Assembly: GCF_001427825.1 (NCBI RefSeq)
Contig: NZ_LMGT01000004.1
Coordinates: 186,001-250,000, forward strand
From: Brevundimonas sp. Root608
GTDB lineage: Bacteria; Pseudomonadota; Alphaproteobacteria; Caulobacterales; Caulobacteraceae
DNA: 64,000 bases
Reading direction: 5' to 3'
This document shows, piece by piece, positions 18,935 to 29,849 of the stretch. A model generated the notes under the pieces. The model saw only the letters and a program-made list of their open reading frames with translations. It ran no database searches and was not told the DNA's origin. Made by a program: the position numbers and the translations under genes. How positions within the stretch are numbered: position 1 is the first letter of the stretch; each line of letters begins with the position of its first letter.

Positions 18935-20334
18935 CAGGCCGCGTCCCGCCACGCCTTCAGCGCGTCCAGCGCCCGGACGCTCATCAGTCGCTTCTTGGCC
19001 CGGCCGCGTTCCTTGAGCGGAATCTTCACGCCCGCCTCGTCGACCTTGGGGGCCTCGAGCGGCGGCAGCAGGCCGTAGTTGATGTTCATCGGCTGGAATT
19101 TGGAAATGCCCCCGGGTCCGTCGAGGTGGCCGCCGGTGATGTGTTCGACCAGGGCGCCCATGGCGGTGTGGACGGGCGGAGCCTCCAGCGGCCGGCCCAG
19201 CCGTTCCGCGGCGGCGAGGCGGCCGGTCAGCAGGCCCATGGCGGCGCTCTCGACATAGCCCTCGACGCCCGTGACCTGGCCGGCGAAGCGCAGGCGCGGC
19301 ATGGCCTTGAGGCGCAGCTGGCGGTCCAGCAGCTTCGGAGAGTTGAGGAAGGTGTTGCGGTGCAGGCCGCCGAGGCGGGCGAACTGGGCCTCGTGCAGGC
19401 CCGGGATCATGCGGAAGACCTCGGCCTGGGCGCCGTGCTTCAGCTTGGTCTGGAAGCCGACCATGTTGAACAGGGTGCCCAAGGCGTTGTCCTGGCGCAG
19501 CTGGACGATGGCGTAGGCCTTGACCTGGGGGTCGCGCGGATTGGTCAGGCCGACCGGCTTCATCGGGCCGTGGCGCAGGGTCTCGCGGCCGCGCTCGGCC
19601 ATGACCTCGATGGGCAGGCAGCCGTCGAAATAGGGAACGTTCTCCCAGTCCTTGAACTCGGCCTTGGGGCCGTTCAGCAGGGCGTCGATGAAGGCCTCAT
19701 ACTGGGCCTTGTCCATCGGGCAGTTGACGTAGGCGGCGGCGTCGCCGCCCGGGCCTTCCTTGTCGTAGCGCGACTGGCGCCAGGCGATGTCGAAGTCGAT
19801 GGAGTCGGCGTGGACGATGGGGGCGATGGCGTCGAAGAAGCTGAGCGCGTCCTCGCCGGTCAGGTCGAGGATGGCGGCGGCCAAGGCGGGCGAAGTCAGG
19901 GGGCCGGTGGCGACGATGACATTGTCCCACTCTTCCGGCGGCAGGCCGGCGATCTCCTCGCGCACGATGGTGATCAGGGGATGGGCCTCGAGTTTCGCCG
20001 TGACCGCCTGCGAGAAGCCGTCGCGGTCGACGGCCAGGGCCCCGCCCGCCGGCACCTGATGGGCGTCGCCGCAGGCCATGATGATGGAGTCCAGCGCCCG
20101 CATCTCGGCGTGCAGCAGGCCGACGGCGTTGTGCTCCCAGTCGTCGGAGCGGAAGGAGTTGGAGCAGACCAGTTCCGCGAGCCCGTCTGTGTGGTGGGCG
20201 TCGGTCTTCACCCCGGGCACGCCGCGCATCTCGTGCAGGACCACGGGGACGCCGGCCGAGGCGATCTGCCAGGCGGCTTCCGAGCCGGCGAGGCCGCCGC
20301 CGACGACGTGGATGGGCTTCAGGATGTCCGTCAT
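18934..20334 (-). CDS. trmFO: Methylenetetrahydrofolate--tRNA-(uracil-5-)-methyltransferase
   Basis: TrmFO is a folate- and FAD-dependent enzyme making 5-methyluridine at position 54 of tRNA. The 466-aa protein starts [20 protein letters not shown], giving the dinucleotide-binding GGGLAGSE motif at about 12-19, followed by HEMRG and the [11 protein letters not shown] block that includes the catalytic Cys region. [18 protein letters not shown] near residue 345 is a further family signature. The following 66-aa ORF overlaps its stop. Confidence 0.97.
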   Translation of the reverse strand: MTDILKPIHVVGGGLAGSEAAWQIASAGVPVVLHEMRGVPGVKTDAHHTDGLAELVCSNSFRSDDWEHNAVGLLHAEMRALDSIIMACGDAHQVPAGGALAVDRDGFSQAVTAKLEAHPLITIVREEIAGLPPEEWDNVIVATGPLTSPALAAAILDLTGEDALSFFDAIAPIVHADSIDFDIAWRQSRYDKEGPGGDAAAYVNCPMDKAQYEAFIDALLNGPKAEFKDWENVPYFDGCLPIEVMAERGRETLRHGPMKPVGLTNPRDPQVKAYAIVQLRQDNALGTLFNMVGFQTKLKHGAQAEVFRMIPGLHEAQFARLGGLHRNTFLNSPKLLDRQLRLKAMPRLRFAGQVTGVEGYVESAAMGLLTGRLAAAERLGRPLEAPPVHTAMGALVEHITGGHLDGPGGISKFQPMNINYGLLPPLEAPKVDEAGVKIPLKERGRAKKRLMSVRALDALKAWRDAA

Positions 20335-20396
20335 GCGCGGCTTCTAGCGGGGCCGGGCGAAAGGGGCTAGCTTGGCCATGAGCTTGGGGAGGCTGA

Positions 20397-21353
20397 ATGG
20401 CGCGATTTTCAATCGGGACCGCGATCGGCGATGCGTTCGGCCTGATCCGGCGGCGTCCGTTGTCGGTGTTCGTCTGGGGGCTGCTGATGATGGCGCCGTC
20501 GGCGGCGACCTTTGGCCTCATGCTGCCGATGATGGGCGACATGATGGGCGAGATGGCGGAAGCGGGTCGGGACGGCGCCGCCCATAACGCCGCCTTCGCC
20601 GAAATGATGCAGTTCCAGGCCGTGTCCGGACTGATGAACCTGGTCCAGCTGTTCGTGACGGTCGTCGTCTATACGGCGGTCATGCGGGCCGTGCTGCGGC
20701 CCCGGGAGAGTGGCTTCTTCTCCTTGCGTCTGGGCATGGACGAGCTGAGGGTCGCGGTCGTCGGCATCGCCGTGGTCGTGGGCATGTATATCGCCATGAT
20801 GGTGCTGCTGCTGGTCGGCTTCGCCATCGGCTTCGCCGTCTGGGGCGCGGGTTCGCCGATGAACTGGCTGGTCATCACCGGCCTGATCGTCACGGGAATG
20901 CTTGCGATCTGGCTGGGGATGGCGCGGGTCGGCCTGATCGCGCCCGCCAGCGTCCTGTACCGCAGCTTCGCCTTTCCCGAGGGGTGGCGGCTGGCCCGCG
21001 GCCAGACCGGCGCCCTGTTCGGCATGATGCTGCTGGCCCTGCTTCTGGTCGTCGCGATCAAGGCGGTCGCGTTCGGCATCGGCCTGGCCGTCGCCCTGGC
21101 AGCCGGAGTCTCCGGCGGCGTCGACTGGTCGGCTCTTCAGGCGCACAATATGGACGTCAATCCGTTCGAAGGCATGGAGGCGATGTTCGCGGCCAACTGG
21201 CCATGGTTCGCGGTGGGCGCGCTCGTGGCGGCGATGGTCTATGGCGCAGCGCTGACGCTGCACATCGCACCCTTCGCCTCGGCCTGCCGGCAACTGGCCG
21301 GAAGCGAAACGCCGCCCGTCGCGGACGAGCCGTCGCCCGGGTCCGTCGGATGA
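20397..21353 (+). CDS. Multipass membrane protein (paralogue 1)
   Basis: This 318-aa protein has about six hydrophobic segments (roughly 22-50, 80-100, 118-145, 155-185, 210-240, 270-295). It is preceded by GGGGAGG seven bases before ATG. It aligns with the next gene over most of its length: SIGTAIGDAFGLIRRRPLS versus TDAAFEGFRLVRRNPLA, and FFSLRLGMDELRV versus FGYLRLGMDEVRV. The layout resembles membrane domains of the glycerophosphodiesterase-associated (DUF7847-like) type, but no catalytic domain is present. Function is unknown. Confidence 0.85.
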   Translation: MARFSIGTAIGDAFGLIRRRPLSVFVWGLLMMAPSAATFGLMLPMMGDMMGEMAEAGRDGAAHNAAFAEMMQFQAVSGLMNLVQLFVTVVVYTAVMRAVLRPRESGFFSLRLGMDELRVAVVGIAVVVGMYIAMMVLLLVGFAIGFAVWGAGSPMNWLVITGLIVTGMLAIWLGMARVGLIAPASVLYRSFAFPEGWRLARGQTGALFGMMLLALLLVVAIKAVAFGIGLAVALAAGVSGGVDWSALQAHNMDVNPFEGMEAMFAANWPWFAVGALVAAMVYGAALTLHIAPFASACRQLAGSETPPVADEPSPGSVG

Positions 21354-21385
21354 GCCAGGATCAGGACAAGAGAACAGGAGACACC

Positions 21386-22321
21386 ATGGCGTTTTCGGCC
21401 ACCGACGCGGCTTTCGAGGGTTTCCGCCTCGTCCGGCGCAATCCGCTGGCGCTCGTCGCCTGGACGCTGCTGTACGCCGTCCTGACGCTGACCGCCCTGT
21501 TCTCGCTGTCCACCATGGTGGGGCAGCTTGAGGCCTGGAGCGTGCAGGCCGAGGCGATGGAATCCGTCGAGCCGAGCTTCGACCAGGTCTGGGCCCTGAT
21601 GGCCGGTTTCGGTGCGATCATGGCCCGGGTGGCGTGGCTGCTGCCGATCAGCCTCGTGGTCGGGGCCATGCTGGCCGCGGCGGTGGCGCGCGGGGTGCTG
21701 AACCCGTCCCGCGACCGGTTCGGCTATCTGCGCCTCGGCATGGACGAGGTGCGGGTCCTGGCGGTGACCTTCGTGCTCGGCCTGGTCATGACCCTTGTCG
21801 CCGTGGTCGCCATCCTGGCGGTCGGCGTGCTGATCGCGGCGGCCAAGGCGGCGGGCGGCGACGGACCCGCCCTCATCGCGGGCCTGCTCGGCTTCCTCGC
21901 CGGGACCTGCTTCTTCATCTGGCTGTGCGTCCGGCTGAGCCTGGCCGTGCCGATCACCGTGGCCGAGCGCCGCTTCGCCTTCTTCGATTCCTTCAACCTG
22001 ACGAAGGGCCGGTTCTGGCCCTTGCTGGGCATGGCGGTGCTGGCCATCGTCATGGTCATGCTGGTGCAGCTGTTGTCGTCCATCGTCAGCCTGCCGCTGG
22101 GCATTATCTCGGGCCTCGAGAGCTGGTCGTTCAACAGCGATCAGGACCCCGAGGCCGTCCGGGCGGCTCTCGACGTCGGCAATCCCTGGGTGATCACCCA
22201 TGCGGTCGTCGAGGCGATCGTGTCCGCACTGACCGTCGGCATCCTGTACGCGCCGTTCGCGGCCGCCTATCGCCAGATCACGGGCGGTCGACCGACAGAA
22301 ACGGCGTCCGGTCCGGTCTGA
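21386..22321 (+). CDS. Multipass membrane protein (paralogue 2)
   Basis: This 311-aa protein has a similar six-helix layout to its upstream paralogue and the shared LRLGMDEVRVLAVTF block. The start MAFSATDAAF follows AACAGGAGACACC, a strong ribosome binding site; an upstream ATG overlapping the previous stop is also in frame but less likely. The pair appears to be an ancient tandem duplication and probably forms one transcription unit. The family is unknown. Confidence 0.85.
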   Translation: MAFSATDAAFEGFRLVRRNPLALVAWTLLYAVLTLTALFSLSTMVGQLEAWSVQAEAMESVEPSFDQVWALMAGFGAIMARVAWLLPISLVVGAMLAAAVARGVLNPSRDRFGYLRLGMDEVRVLAVTFVLGLVMTLVAVVAILAVGVLIAAAKAAGGDGPALIAGLLGFLAGTCFFIWLCVRLSLAVPITVAERRFAFFDSFNLTKGRFWPLLGMAVLAIVMVMLVQLLSSIVSLPLGIISGLESWSFNSDQDPEAVRAALDVGNPWVITHAVVEAIVSALTVGILYAPFAAAYRQITGGRPTETASGPV

Positions 22322-22369
22322 CCTCGAGGGAAGGCGTCGTGGAAGCGGCCCCGGCCGCAGCCTGAGCCG

Positions 22370-25276
<2,907 letters not shown>

Positions 25277-25356
25277 GGAGTCCGGGAACGCGGTGGGGCC
25301 GGGGAGGGGTCCGGCGCGACGACGCTATATGGGGATCAATTCGCGGGATTCAGCAA

Positions 25357-25371
25357 GAACATTGTGTGAAC
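25357..25371 (-). promoter_or_regulatory. LexA box upstream of uvrA
   Basis: The plus strand reads GAACATTGTGTGAAC, a perfect GAAC-N7-GAAC. Read on the uvrA strand this is GTTC-N7-GTTC, the direct-repeat LexA operator of Alphaproteobacteria. It lies 81 bp before the uvrA start, with a TTGCTG just downstream on the same strand that could be a -35 element. SOS control of uvrA is well established in many bacteria. Confidence 0.85.
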
Positions 25372-25406
25372 ACGGCGGCGGCGGGCGACGCTGCTGACAG
25401 CAGGTG

Positions 25407-25901
25407 TCAGCAGGCGCTGTCCGCGGCCGGCGGCGTCCACGCCTCGGACGGCCGCAGATAGCGCTCGCCCTTGCGCAGCAGCACGCCCTGCGCGCCCGCG
25501 ATGCCCAGTTCGAGGCTTTCGGCGATGCGGCGGGCGCGCTCGATGAAATGGGCCGCGGCGGCGGGCGGGCAGACGTCGGCGGCCGTGGCCTCGAACAGGT
25601 CCAGCCAGCGGTCGAAATGCCGGGCGTCGACGGGCAGGGGCAGATGTTTCGGCATGGGCCGCCCGTGATAGACGCCGCTCATGAGGGCCACGGAGGACCA
25701 GAACAGCTTCATCTGTTCGAGATGCGGGCCCCAGTCCGAAATCCGCTCATCGAACACCGGCCCGATCAACGGATCGCGGCGCACCCGGTCGTAGAAGGCG
25801 TCCACGAGGCGGGCGATCATCGGCTCGTCGATGCCGGTCTCGGCTTCGATGCGCCGGACGATGGACTGGCGGCGGGTCGCGGGATCATCAGACAGGGTCA
25901 C
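25407..25901 (-). CDS. Group III truncated hemoglobin
   Basis: This 164-aa small heme protein of the 2-on-2 globin fold is usually linked to oxygen or nitric oxide chemistry. Visible markers are LVDAFYDRVRRDPLIGPVFDERI near residue 32-54, WGPHLEQMKLFWSSVALMSGVYHGRPMPKH near 57-85, and DARHFDRWLDLFEAT near 92, whose His is the likely proximal heme ligand. It is transcribed alone. The start MTLSDDPATR gives the usual length with a short C-terminal extension. Confidence 0.92.
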   Translation of the reverse strand: MTLSDDPATRRQSIVRRIEAETGIDEPMIARLVDAFYDRVRRDPLIGPVFDERISDWGPHLEQMKLFWSSVALMSGVYHGRPMPKHLPLPVDARHFDRWLDLFEATAADVCPPAAAAHFIERARRIAESLELGIAGAQGVLLRKGERYLRPSEAWTPPAADSAC

Positions 25902-25942
25902 CCGCCCTAACTAGGCCGCCAGGAGCCGCTCCGCCATTGCGG

Positions 25943-26380
25943 CTAATCGCCGTCGAGGAAATCGCCGGCGTTGAAGCTGAGGACGCAGCGATGGTCCGCG
26001 CCGGCCGCCGCCGAGCAGGAGTCGACGCCGAACATGTTGGTCTGGACCCTCGCCGTCGAGCGATAGCTGCGGCCGTCGTGGTCAAAGGCGGAGCCGATCC
26101 GCGCGCTCCAGGGGCCCAGGGCGTCGTAGAACGCCCGCGCGGGCGCGCCGGCGCAGGTGAACAGGATCAGTTCGTCGCCGCCGCCGTCCGCCGCCCTGCG
26201 CCAGGTCCCGGCCGCGGCGGCCTGACCGAGGCAGTCGGCGTAGAGGCGCGCGTTCGCCGGGGCCGGATCTCCCGCGATCGGGCGGTAGTCCGGGACTGTC
26301 ACGGCCGCGTCAGGCGCATGGGCGCAGGCGGTCAGCAGCCCCGCGAGAGCAAGGGCGGCGAGGAAGGGGGCGTGACGCAT
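25943..26380 (-). CDS. Putative lipoprotein of unknown function
   Basis: This 145-aa protein has a signal peptide and lipobox LTAC (Cys19). The mature part contains four further cysteines, in ADCLGQ, LFTCAG, VDSCSA and DHRCVLS, suggesting two disulfides in the periplasm. No family is recognised. It is a single gene, divergent from the small membrane ORF at 26.5 kb. An exported role is well supported by the N-terminus; function is unknown. Confidence 0.8.
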   Translation of the reverse strand: MRHAPFLAALALAGLLTACAHAPDAAVTVPDYRPIAGDPAPANARLYADCLGQAAAAGTWRRAADGGGDELILFTCAGAPARAFYDALGPWSARIGSAFDHDGRSYRSTARVQTNMFGVDSCSAAAGADHRCVLSFNAGDFLDGD

Positions 26381-26505
26381 GATCTGTTCTCCAGGGCCAC
26401 CGTCTCACGGGTTCGTCAGGGGGGCCATTCCTGAAATGGCTTGCACGCCAGCCGCTTCGACCTCATCTTCCGGCCTTCGAGTGCGTTCACCGGAGGCCCG
26501 ACGAC

Positions 26506-26643
26506 ATGATCAGCACGCTGGAAATCGCTGTCGCCCTTTCCGCATCGCTGCTCGCGCTCGTGACGGCTCTCAGCCTGCCGAGGCCCAAACGCGCCCGCGT
26601 TCGCGCCCGGGATCGCCGGTCGGACCGCGCGCCGCGCGGCTGA
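26506..26643 (+). CDS. Possible small membrane protein (45 aa)
   Basis: The ORF encodes 45 residues: one hydrophobic helix (about 4-24, containing LEIAVALSASLLALVTALSL) followed by a strongly basic tail rich in Arg. It is preceded by CGGAGG nine bases before ATG, a good ribosome binding site. The topology of one helix plus a positive tail is typical of bacterial small membrane proteins. It lies alone between a lipoprotein gene and the flagellar operon. Evidence is limited to composition and ribosome binding site. Confidence 0.4.
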   Translation: MISTLEIAVALSASLLALVTALSLPRPKRARVRARDRRSDRAPRG

Positions 26644-26700
26644 CCGCCCCGCCAACGTCTGAATATCTGTCGCCCGTGACGTCGCCCGCCGGATCGCCTG

Positions 26701-27144
26701 TCAGGCCGTCCGGTTGAAGGCCACGGCCCGGCCGTCGCTGGCGTTGGCCTGACCCGAGGCGCCATAGGCCGAGGGCGATCCGCGCTGGCTGGCGACCTCT
26801 GCGACGATGGTCTTGACCAAGCCCTCGGAGACGATGCGGGCGGCCTCCACGGCGCGGGCGTGGCCCGACAGCACGGCCTCGAAGGCTTGCGTGGCCTTCA
26901 CCAGCGCCATGCGGTCGGCGGCGGGGGCCGCGGCGAGCACGGACGGGTCCGCCTTCACCTGGGCCGACTCGCGGCGATAGGCGTTGGCCAGCTGCTGGGT
27001 CTCGCCCAGGGTCGCGGCGGCGTCCTGCGGACGGCGATCCTCGAAGGCCTTCGACTCCTCGACGAGTCGGGCGGTCAGGCGCGCCGTCAGGTCGGTCAGC
27101 TGACGGACCCGCGCGCGGGCGTTGACGACGGCGGCTTCGGTCAT
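26701..27144 (-). CDS. flbY: Flagellar protein FlbY (FlgN-like)
   Basis: This 147-aa helical protein is the last gene of the flgI-cheL-flbY unit. It is rich in Ala/Arg/Glu with segments RQLTDLTARLTARLVEESKAF and AATLGETQQLANAYRRESA, resembling FlgN-type export chaperones, and has no signal peptide. The ATG overlaps the stop of the rod-binding gene (ATGA). Gene order matches the Caulobacter locus as I recall it, where this position is called flbY. The biochemical role is an inference. Confidence 0.8.
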   Translation of the reverse strand: MTEAAVVNARARVRQLTDLTARLTARLVEESKAFEDRRPQDAAATLGETQQLANAYRRESAQVKADPSVLAAAPAADRMALVKATQAFEAVLSGHARAVEAARIVSEGLVKTIVAEVASQRGSPSAYGASGQANASDGRAVAFNRTA

Positions 27145-27443
27145 GCGGCGGGTTCCCCGGCTTCCTGCATCTTGAGCATCTGGGCGACGACCTGATCGGC
27201 CAGGCCGATGCCGCCGGCCCTGACGGTCTGTTTGGCCATGGCCTCGATCATGAAGCTGCGCCATGTCGACTCGGCCTCGCCGCCGCCGAACGGCGCTTCG
27301 GTGGAGAGGCCTTCGAACATCGGCTTCATCATCTGGGCGAGGAAGGTCGCCTCGAAATTCTCGGCCGTCTCCCGCATCCGGGCGGAAACGGCGGCCGGAG
27401 CGGCCGGGACGGGCGAGGTGGGGGAGATGACGGGGTCGCTCAT
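27141..27443 (-). CDS. cheL: Rod-binding protein (FlgJ N-terminal domain; CheL)
   Basis: This 100-aa protein matches the FlgJ N-terminal rod-binding domain: MRETAENFEATFLAQMMKPM at about 22-41 and GGGEAESTWRSFMIEAMAKQ at about 53-72, then GGIGLADQVVAQML. FlgJ caps the growing flagellar rod in the periplasm; here the muramidase domain is absent, as in other Alphaproteobacteria. The start lies two bases after the flgI stop, and the stop overlaps flbY. Caulobacter annotations call this gene cheL. Confidence 0.9.
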   Translation of the reverse strand: MSDPVISPTSPVPAAPAAVSARMRETAENFEATFLAQMMKPMFEGLSTEAPFGGGEAESTWRSFMIEAMAKQTVRAGGIGLADQVVAQMLKMQEAGEPAA

Positions 27444-27445
27444 GG

Positions 27446-28552
27446 TCACATCACCTCGATGTCGGCCTGCAGGGCTCCCGCGGCCTTGATGGCCTGCAGG
27501 ATGCTGATCATGTCGCGCGGGCTGACGCCGAGGGCGTTCAGGCCGTTGACGAGGGTGGACAGGGATGTCCCGCCGCCGACGATGCGCATCTGGCGACCCA
27601 GCTCTTCCTCGACCGCCACGTCGGACTGGGGGACGACGACGGTTTGGCCGCCCCGGCTGAAGGGCGCGGGCTGGCTGACCTGGGGGCTTTCCTGCACCGA
27701 AATGGTCAGATTGCCCTGGGCGATGGCCACGGTGGAGACGCGGACGGCTTCGCCCATGACGATGACGCCGTTGACCTCGTCGATGATGACCTTGGCCGGG
27801 GCGTCGACCTGGACCGGCAGGTTCTCGACCATGCTGATGAAGCCGGCCATGCCCATCTGGCCCGGCGCGCGCAGCGCGATGACAGTGCCGTTCTCGGCCA
27901 GGGCGGTCCCGGGATAGGTCTGGTTGATGGCGGCGGCGACGCGCTGGGCCGTGGTGAAGTCCGGATTGCGCAGCGTCAGCCGCACCTCGTTCATATTGGC
28001 CAGATGGAAGCCGGTCTCGCGCTCGACCGTGGCCCCCGAGGCGATGCGGCCGGCGGTCGGCACGCCGCGCGTGACCGAGGAGCCCGACGCGCCGCCGCCC
28101 GAGACGGCGCCGGTCTGGATCGAGCCCTGGGCCACCGCATAGACCTGACCGTCCGCGCCCTGCAGGCTGGTGACCAGAAGGGTGCCGCCCAGCAGGCTCT
28201 TGGCGTCGCACATGCTGGCGACATTGACGTCGACGCGGGCACCGGGGGTGGCGAAGGGCGGCAGTTCGGCCGTCACCATGATGGCGGCCATGTTCTTGGA
28301 GTTGGCGTTGGAGCCGCGGATGTTGACGCCCAGCCGCTCGGTCATGCCCTCCAGGGACTGGCGGGTGAAGGGGCAGTTGCGCAGGCTGTCGCCGGTGCCG
28401 TTGAGCCCGACCACCAGGCCGTAGCCGACCAGTTGGTTGGTGCGGACGCCCTCGATGGCCGCGATGTCCTTGATCCGCGACTGGGCGGACGCCGGCGCCG
28501 CGAATCCGGCCACGGCCGCGGCGGTCAGGAGGGAGGCGAGCAGTTTCTGCAT
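27446..28552 (-). CDS. flgI: Flagellar P-ring protein FlgI
   Basis: FlgI forms the periplasmic P ring of the flagellar basal body around the rod. The 368-aa protein has a signal peptide cleaved after about residue 23 (PASAQSRIKD), then the family blocks GVRTNQLVGYGLVVGLNGTGD, NVASMCDAKSLLGGTLL, VIIDEVNGVIVMGEAVRVS and LVNGLNALGVSPRDMISILQAIK. The start MQKLLASLL is preferred over an ATG five codons earlier. A sigma-54 type promoter lies 38 bp upstream and fliX is divergent, as in Caulobacter. Confidence 0.97.
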   Translation of the reverse strand: MQKLLASLLTAAAVAGFAAPASAQSRIKDIAAIEGVRTNQLVGYGLVVGLNGTGDSLRNCPFTRQSLEGMTERLGVNIRGSNANSKNMAAIMVTAELPPFATPGARVDVNVASMCDAKSLLGGTLLVTSLQGADGQVYAVAQGSIQTGAVSGGGASGSSVTRGVPTAGRIASGATVERETGFHLANMNEVRLTLRNPDFTTAQRVAAAINQTYPGTALAENGTVIALRAPGQMGMAGFISMVENLPVQVDAPAKVIIDEVNGVIVMGEAVRVSTVAIAQGNLTISVQESPQVSQPAPFSRGGQTVVVPQSDVAVEEELGRQMRIVGGGTSLSTLVNGLNALGVSPRDMISILQAIKAAGALQADIEVM

Positions 28553-28589
28553 AGGCGGGGCGTCCACATACGGTTGCGCCTTTCGCTGA

Positions 28590-28606
28590 TGCCAGAGCCG
28601 TGCCAG
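28590..28606 (-). promoter_or_regulatory. Sigma-54 promoter of flgI-cheL-flbY
   Basis: On the minus strand the sequence is CTGGCACGGCTCTGGCA. It has the -24 box TGGCACG and the -12 box TGGCA with the invariant GG and GC exactly ten bases apart; the consensus -12 is TTGCA/T. It ends 38 bp before the flgI start. Sigma-54 transcription of this operon with FlbD as activator is known in Caulobacter class III flagellar genes. Confidence 0.8.
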
Positions 28607-28658
28607 CCGGAAACCTGAATGAAAACAGTCGCCGGCGCGATCGAGTCCCGGATGAAAG

Positions 28659-28673
28659 CGGCAAAAACTGCCG
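28659..28673. promoter_or_regulatory. Candidate FlbD (ftr-like) enhancer palindrome
   Basis: The 15-bp sequence CGGCAAAAACTGCCG is a perfect palindrome CGGCA-N5-TGCCG. It lies in the fliX/flgI intergenic region, 53 bp upstream of the -24 element. Caulobacter flagellar ftr enhancers bound by FlbD have a similar CGGCA-containing inverted form. The assignment is by similarity to memory of that motif. Confidence 0.55.
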
Positions 28674-28678
28674 GGACG

Positions 28679-28696
28679 TTAACCAAACGGTGACGC
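28679..28696 (+). promoter_or_regulatory. Candidate CtrA box upstream of fliX
   Basis: The sequence TTAACCAAACGGTGACG gives TTAA-N7-GTGA, a degenerate form of the CtrA site TTAA-N7-TTAA, about 40-58 bp before the fliX start. CtrA activates early (class II) flagellar genes in Caulobacter, including fliX. The second half-site is poor, so confidence is limited. Confidence 0.4.
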
Positions 28697-28736
28697 CGCG
28701 CCGACGATGGTCCGGCATGTGCTGGAGTCGCATCGC

Positions 28737-29162
28737 ATGAAGGTCACTGGCCCGTCCGGACCGTCGTCCACGCAAGGCAGCCGTCCGGCCCGGGCCAGCG
28801 GCGGCTTCTCCGTGCCCCACGCGGCGGCAGGGGCGGCCGCTGCGCCGGCCAGTTCAGCGTCCGGCGTTTCCGGGGTCAGCGACGTCTCGGCCCTGATGGC
28901 CTTGCAGGGGGTCGAGGACGTCACCGAGCGCCGCCGCCGGGCCATCCGCCGCGGCGGGGGCCTGCTGGACCGGCTGGAAGAGCTGAAGCTGGCCCTGTTG
29001 CAGGGCGAGGCGGGCGAGGGCGCGCTGGATCGCCTGTCCCGGACGCTGCGCGAGGAGCGGCCGGTCGACGCCGACGCCGAACTGAACAGTCTTCTGGATC
29101 AGATCGATTTGCGCGCGGCGGTTGAACTAGCCAAGGCTGATTTACGCCGCACTGCAGCATAA
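28737..29162 (+). CDS. fliX: Flagellar assembly regulator FliX
   Basis: FliX couples completion of early flagellar structures to activation of FlbD, the sigma-54 activator of later flagellar genes. The 141-aa protein has a Ser/Ala/Gly-rich N-terminal half and a conserved helical C-terminal half from about residue 50: LMALQGVEDVTERRRRAIRRG, LLDRLEELKLALL and the terminal AVELAKADLRRTA. The start MKVTGPSG is taken as the family start; a further in-frame start ten codons upstream is possible. It is divergent from flgI. Confidence 0.92.
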   Translation: MKVTGPSGPSSTQGSRPARASGGFSVPHAAAGAAAAPASSASGVSGVSDVSALMALQGVEDVTERRRRAIRRGGGLLDRLEELKLALLQGEAGEGALDRLSRTLREERPVDADAELNSLLDQIDLRAAVELAKADLRRTAA

Positions 29163-29335
29163 GTCGCCGGAATTCCTTGAAAAAGGGCCCTCGCCGAGCG
29201 GTGGGTGATGAAGAAATGTCACGCTCGCGTCTGGACTGTAAGCTTTACGGGTCACGCTCTTGCGAGCGTTGTTGCCGCGACTCTTCGCCATCCGTATAGG
29301 CAGGGCTGCGCCACAGGGGGGCGCTGTAAGAGACC

Positions 29336-29779
29336 GTGAGTGCGATTATGACCGCATTGGCCTCTGTGCCTGTCGGAACGCCCGGATACCGGCCGTCTGA
29401 CGAAGAGCCATTCATGAACGAGCGCCAGCTGGCCTATTTCAAGGCCAAGCTGATGGACTGGAAGGAGGACATCCTCCGCGAGTCCAAGGGGACTGTCGTC
29501 AACCTGAAGGCCGAGACGGAGAATCATCCGGATCTGGTCGACCGGGCTTCGTCGGAATCCGACCGGGCGCTGGAACTGCGCACCCGGGACCGTCAGCGCA
29601 AGCTGATCTCCAAGATCGACGAGGCGCTGCGCCGCATCGAGGACGGCTCCTACGGCTATTGCGAGGAGACCGGCGAGCCGATCAGCCTCGGACGGCTGGA
29701 GGCCCGCCCGACGGCGACGCTGTCGGTCGAGGCCCAGGAGCGTCATGAGCGCCGCGAGCGCGTCCACCGCGACGACTGA
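29336..29779 (+). CDS. dksA: RNA polymerase-binding transcription factor DksA
   Basis: DksA binds the secondary channel of RNA polymerase and works with ppGpp in the stringent response. The 147-aa protein has a coiled-coil with the tip region HPDLVDRASSESDRALELRTRDRQRKLI and a C-terminal finger YGYCEETGEPISLGRL. Only one of the four zinc-finger cysteines remains: the pattern is CEET and later LSVEAQ in place of CxxC. This single-cysteine form is usual in Alphaproteobacteria. The start is GTG; a Met five codons in is an alternative. The 173-bp upstream region has no gene. Confidence 0.95.
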   Translation: MSAIMTALASVPVGTPGYRPSDEEPFMNERQLAYFKAKLMDWKEDILRESKGTVVNLKAETENHPDLVDRASSESDRALELRTRDRQRKLISKIDEALRRIEDGSYGYCEETGEPISLGRLEARPTATLSVEAQERHERRERVHRDD

Positions 29780-29849
29780 TCGCCCGCGAGCCTTGACTTG
29801 ATGGGCCGCGAGGGCGACCTGTGCGCCCCGCGTTTCCAAGGTCTATCGC

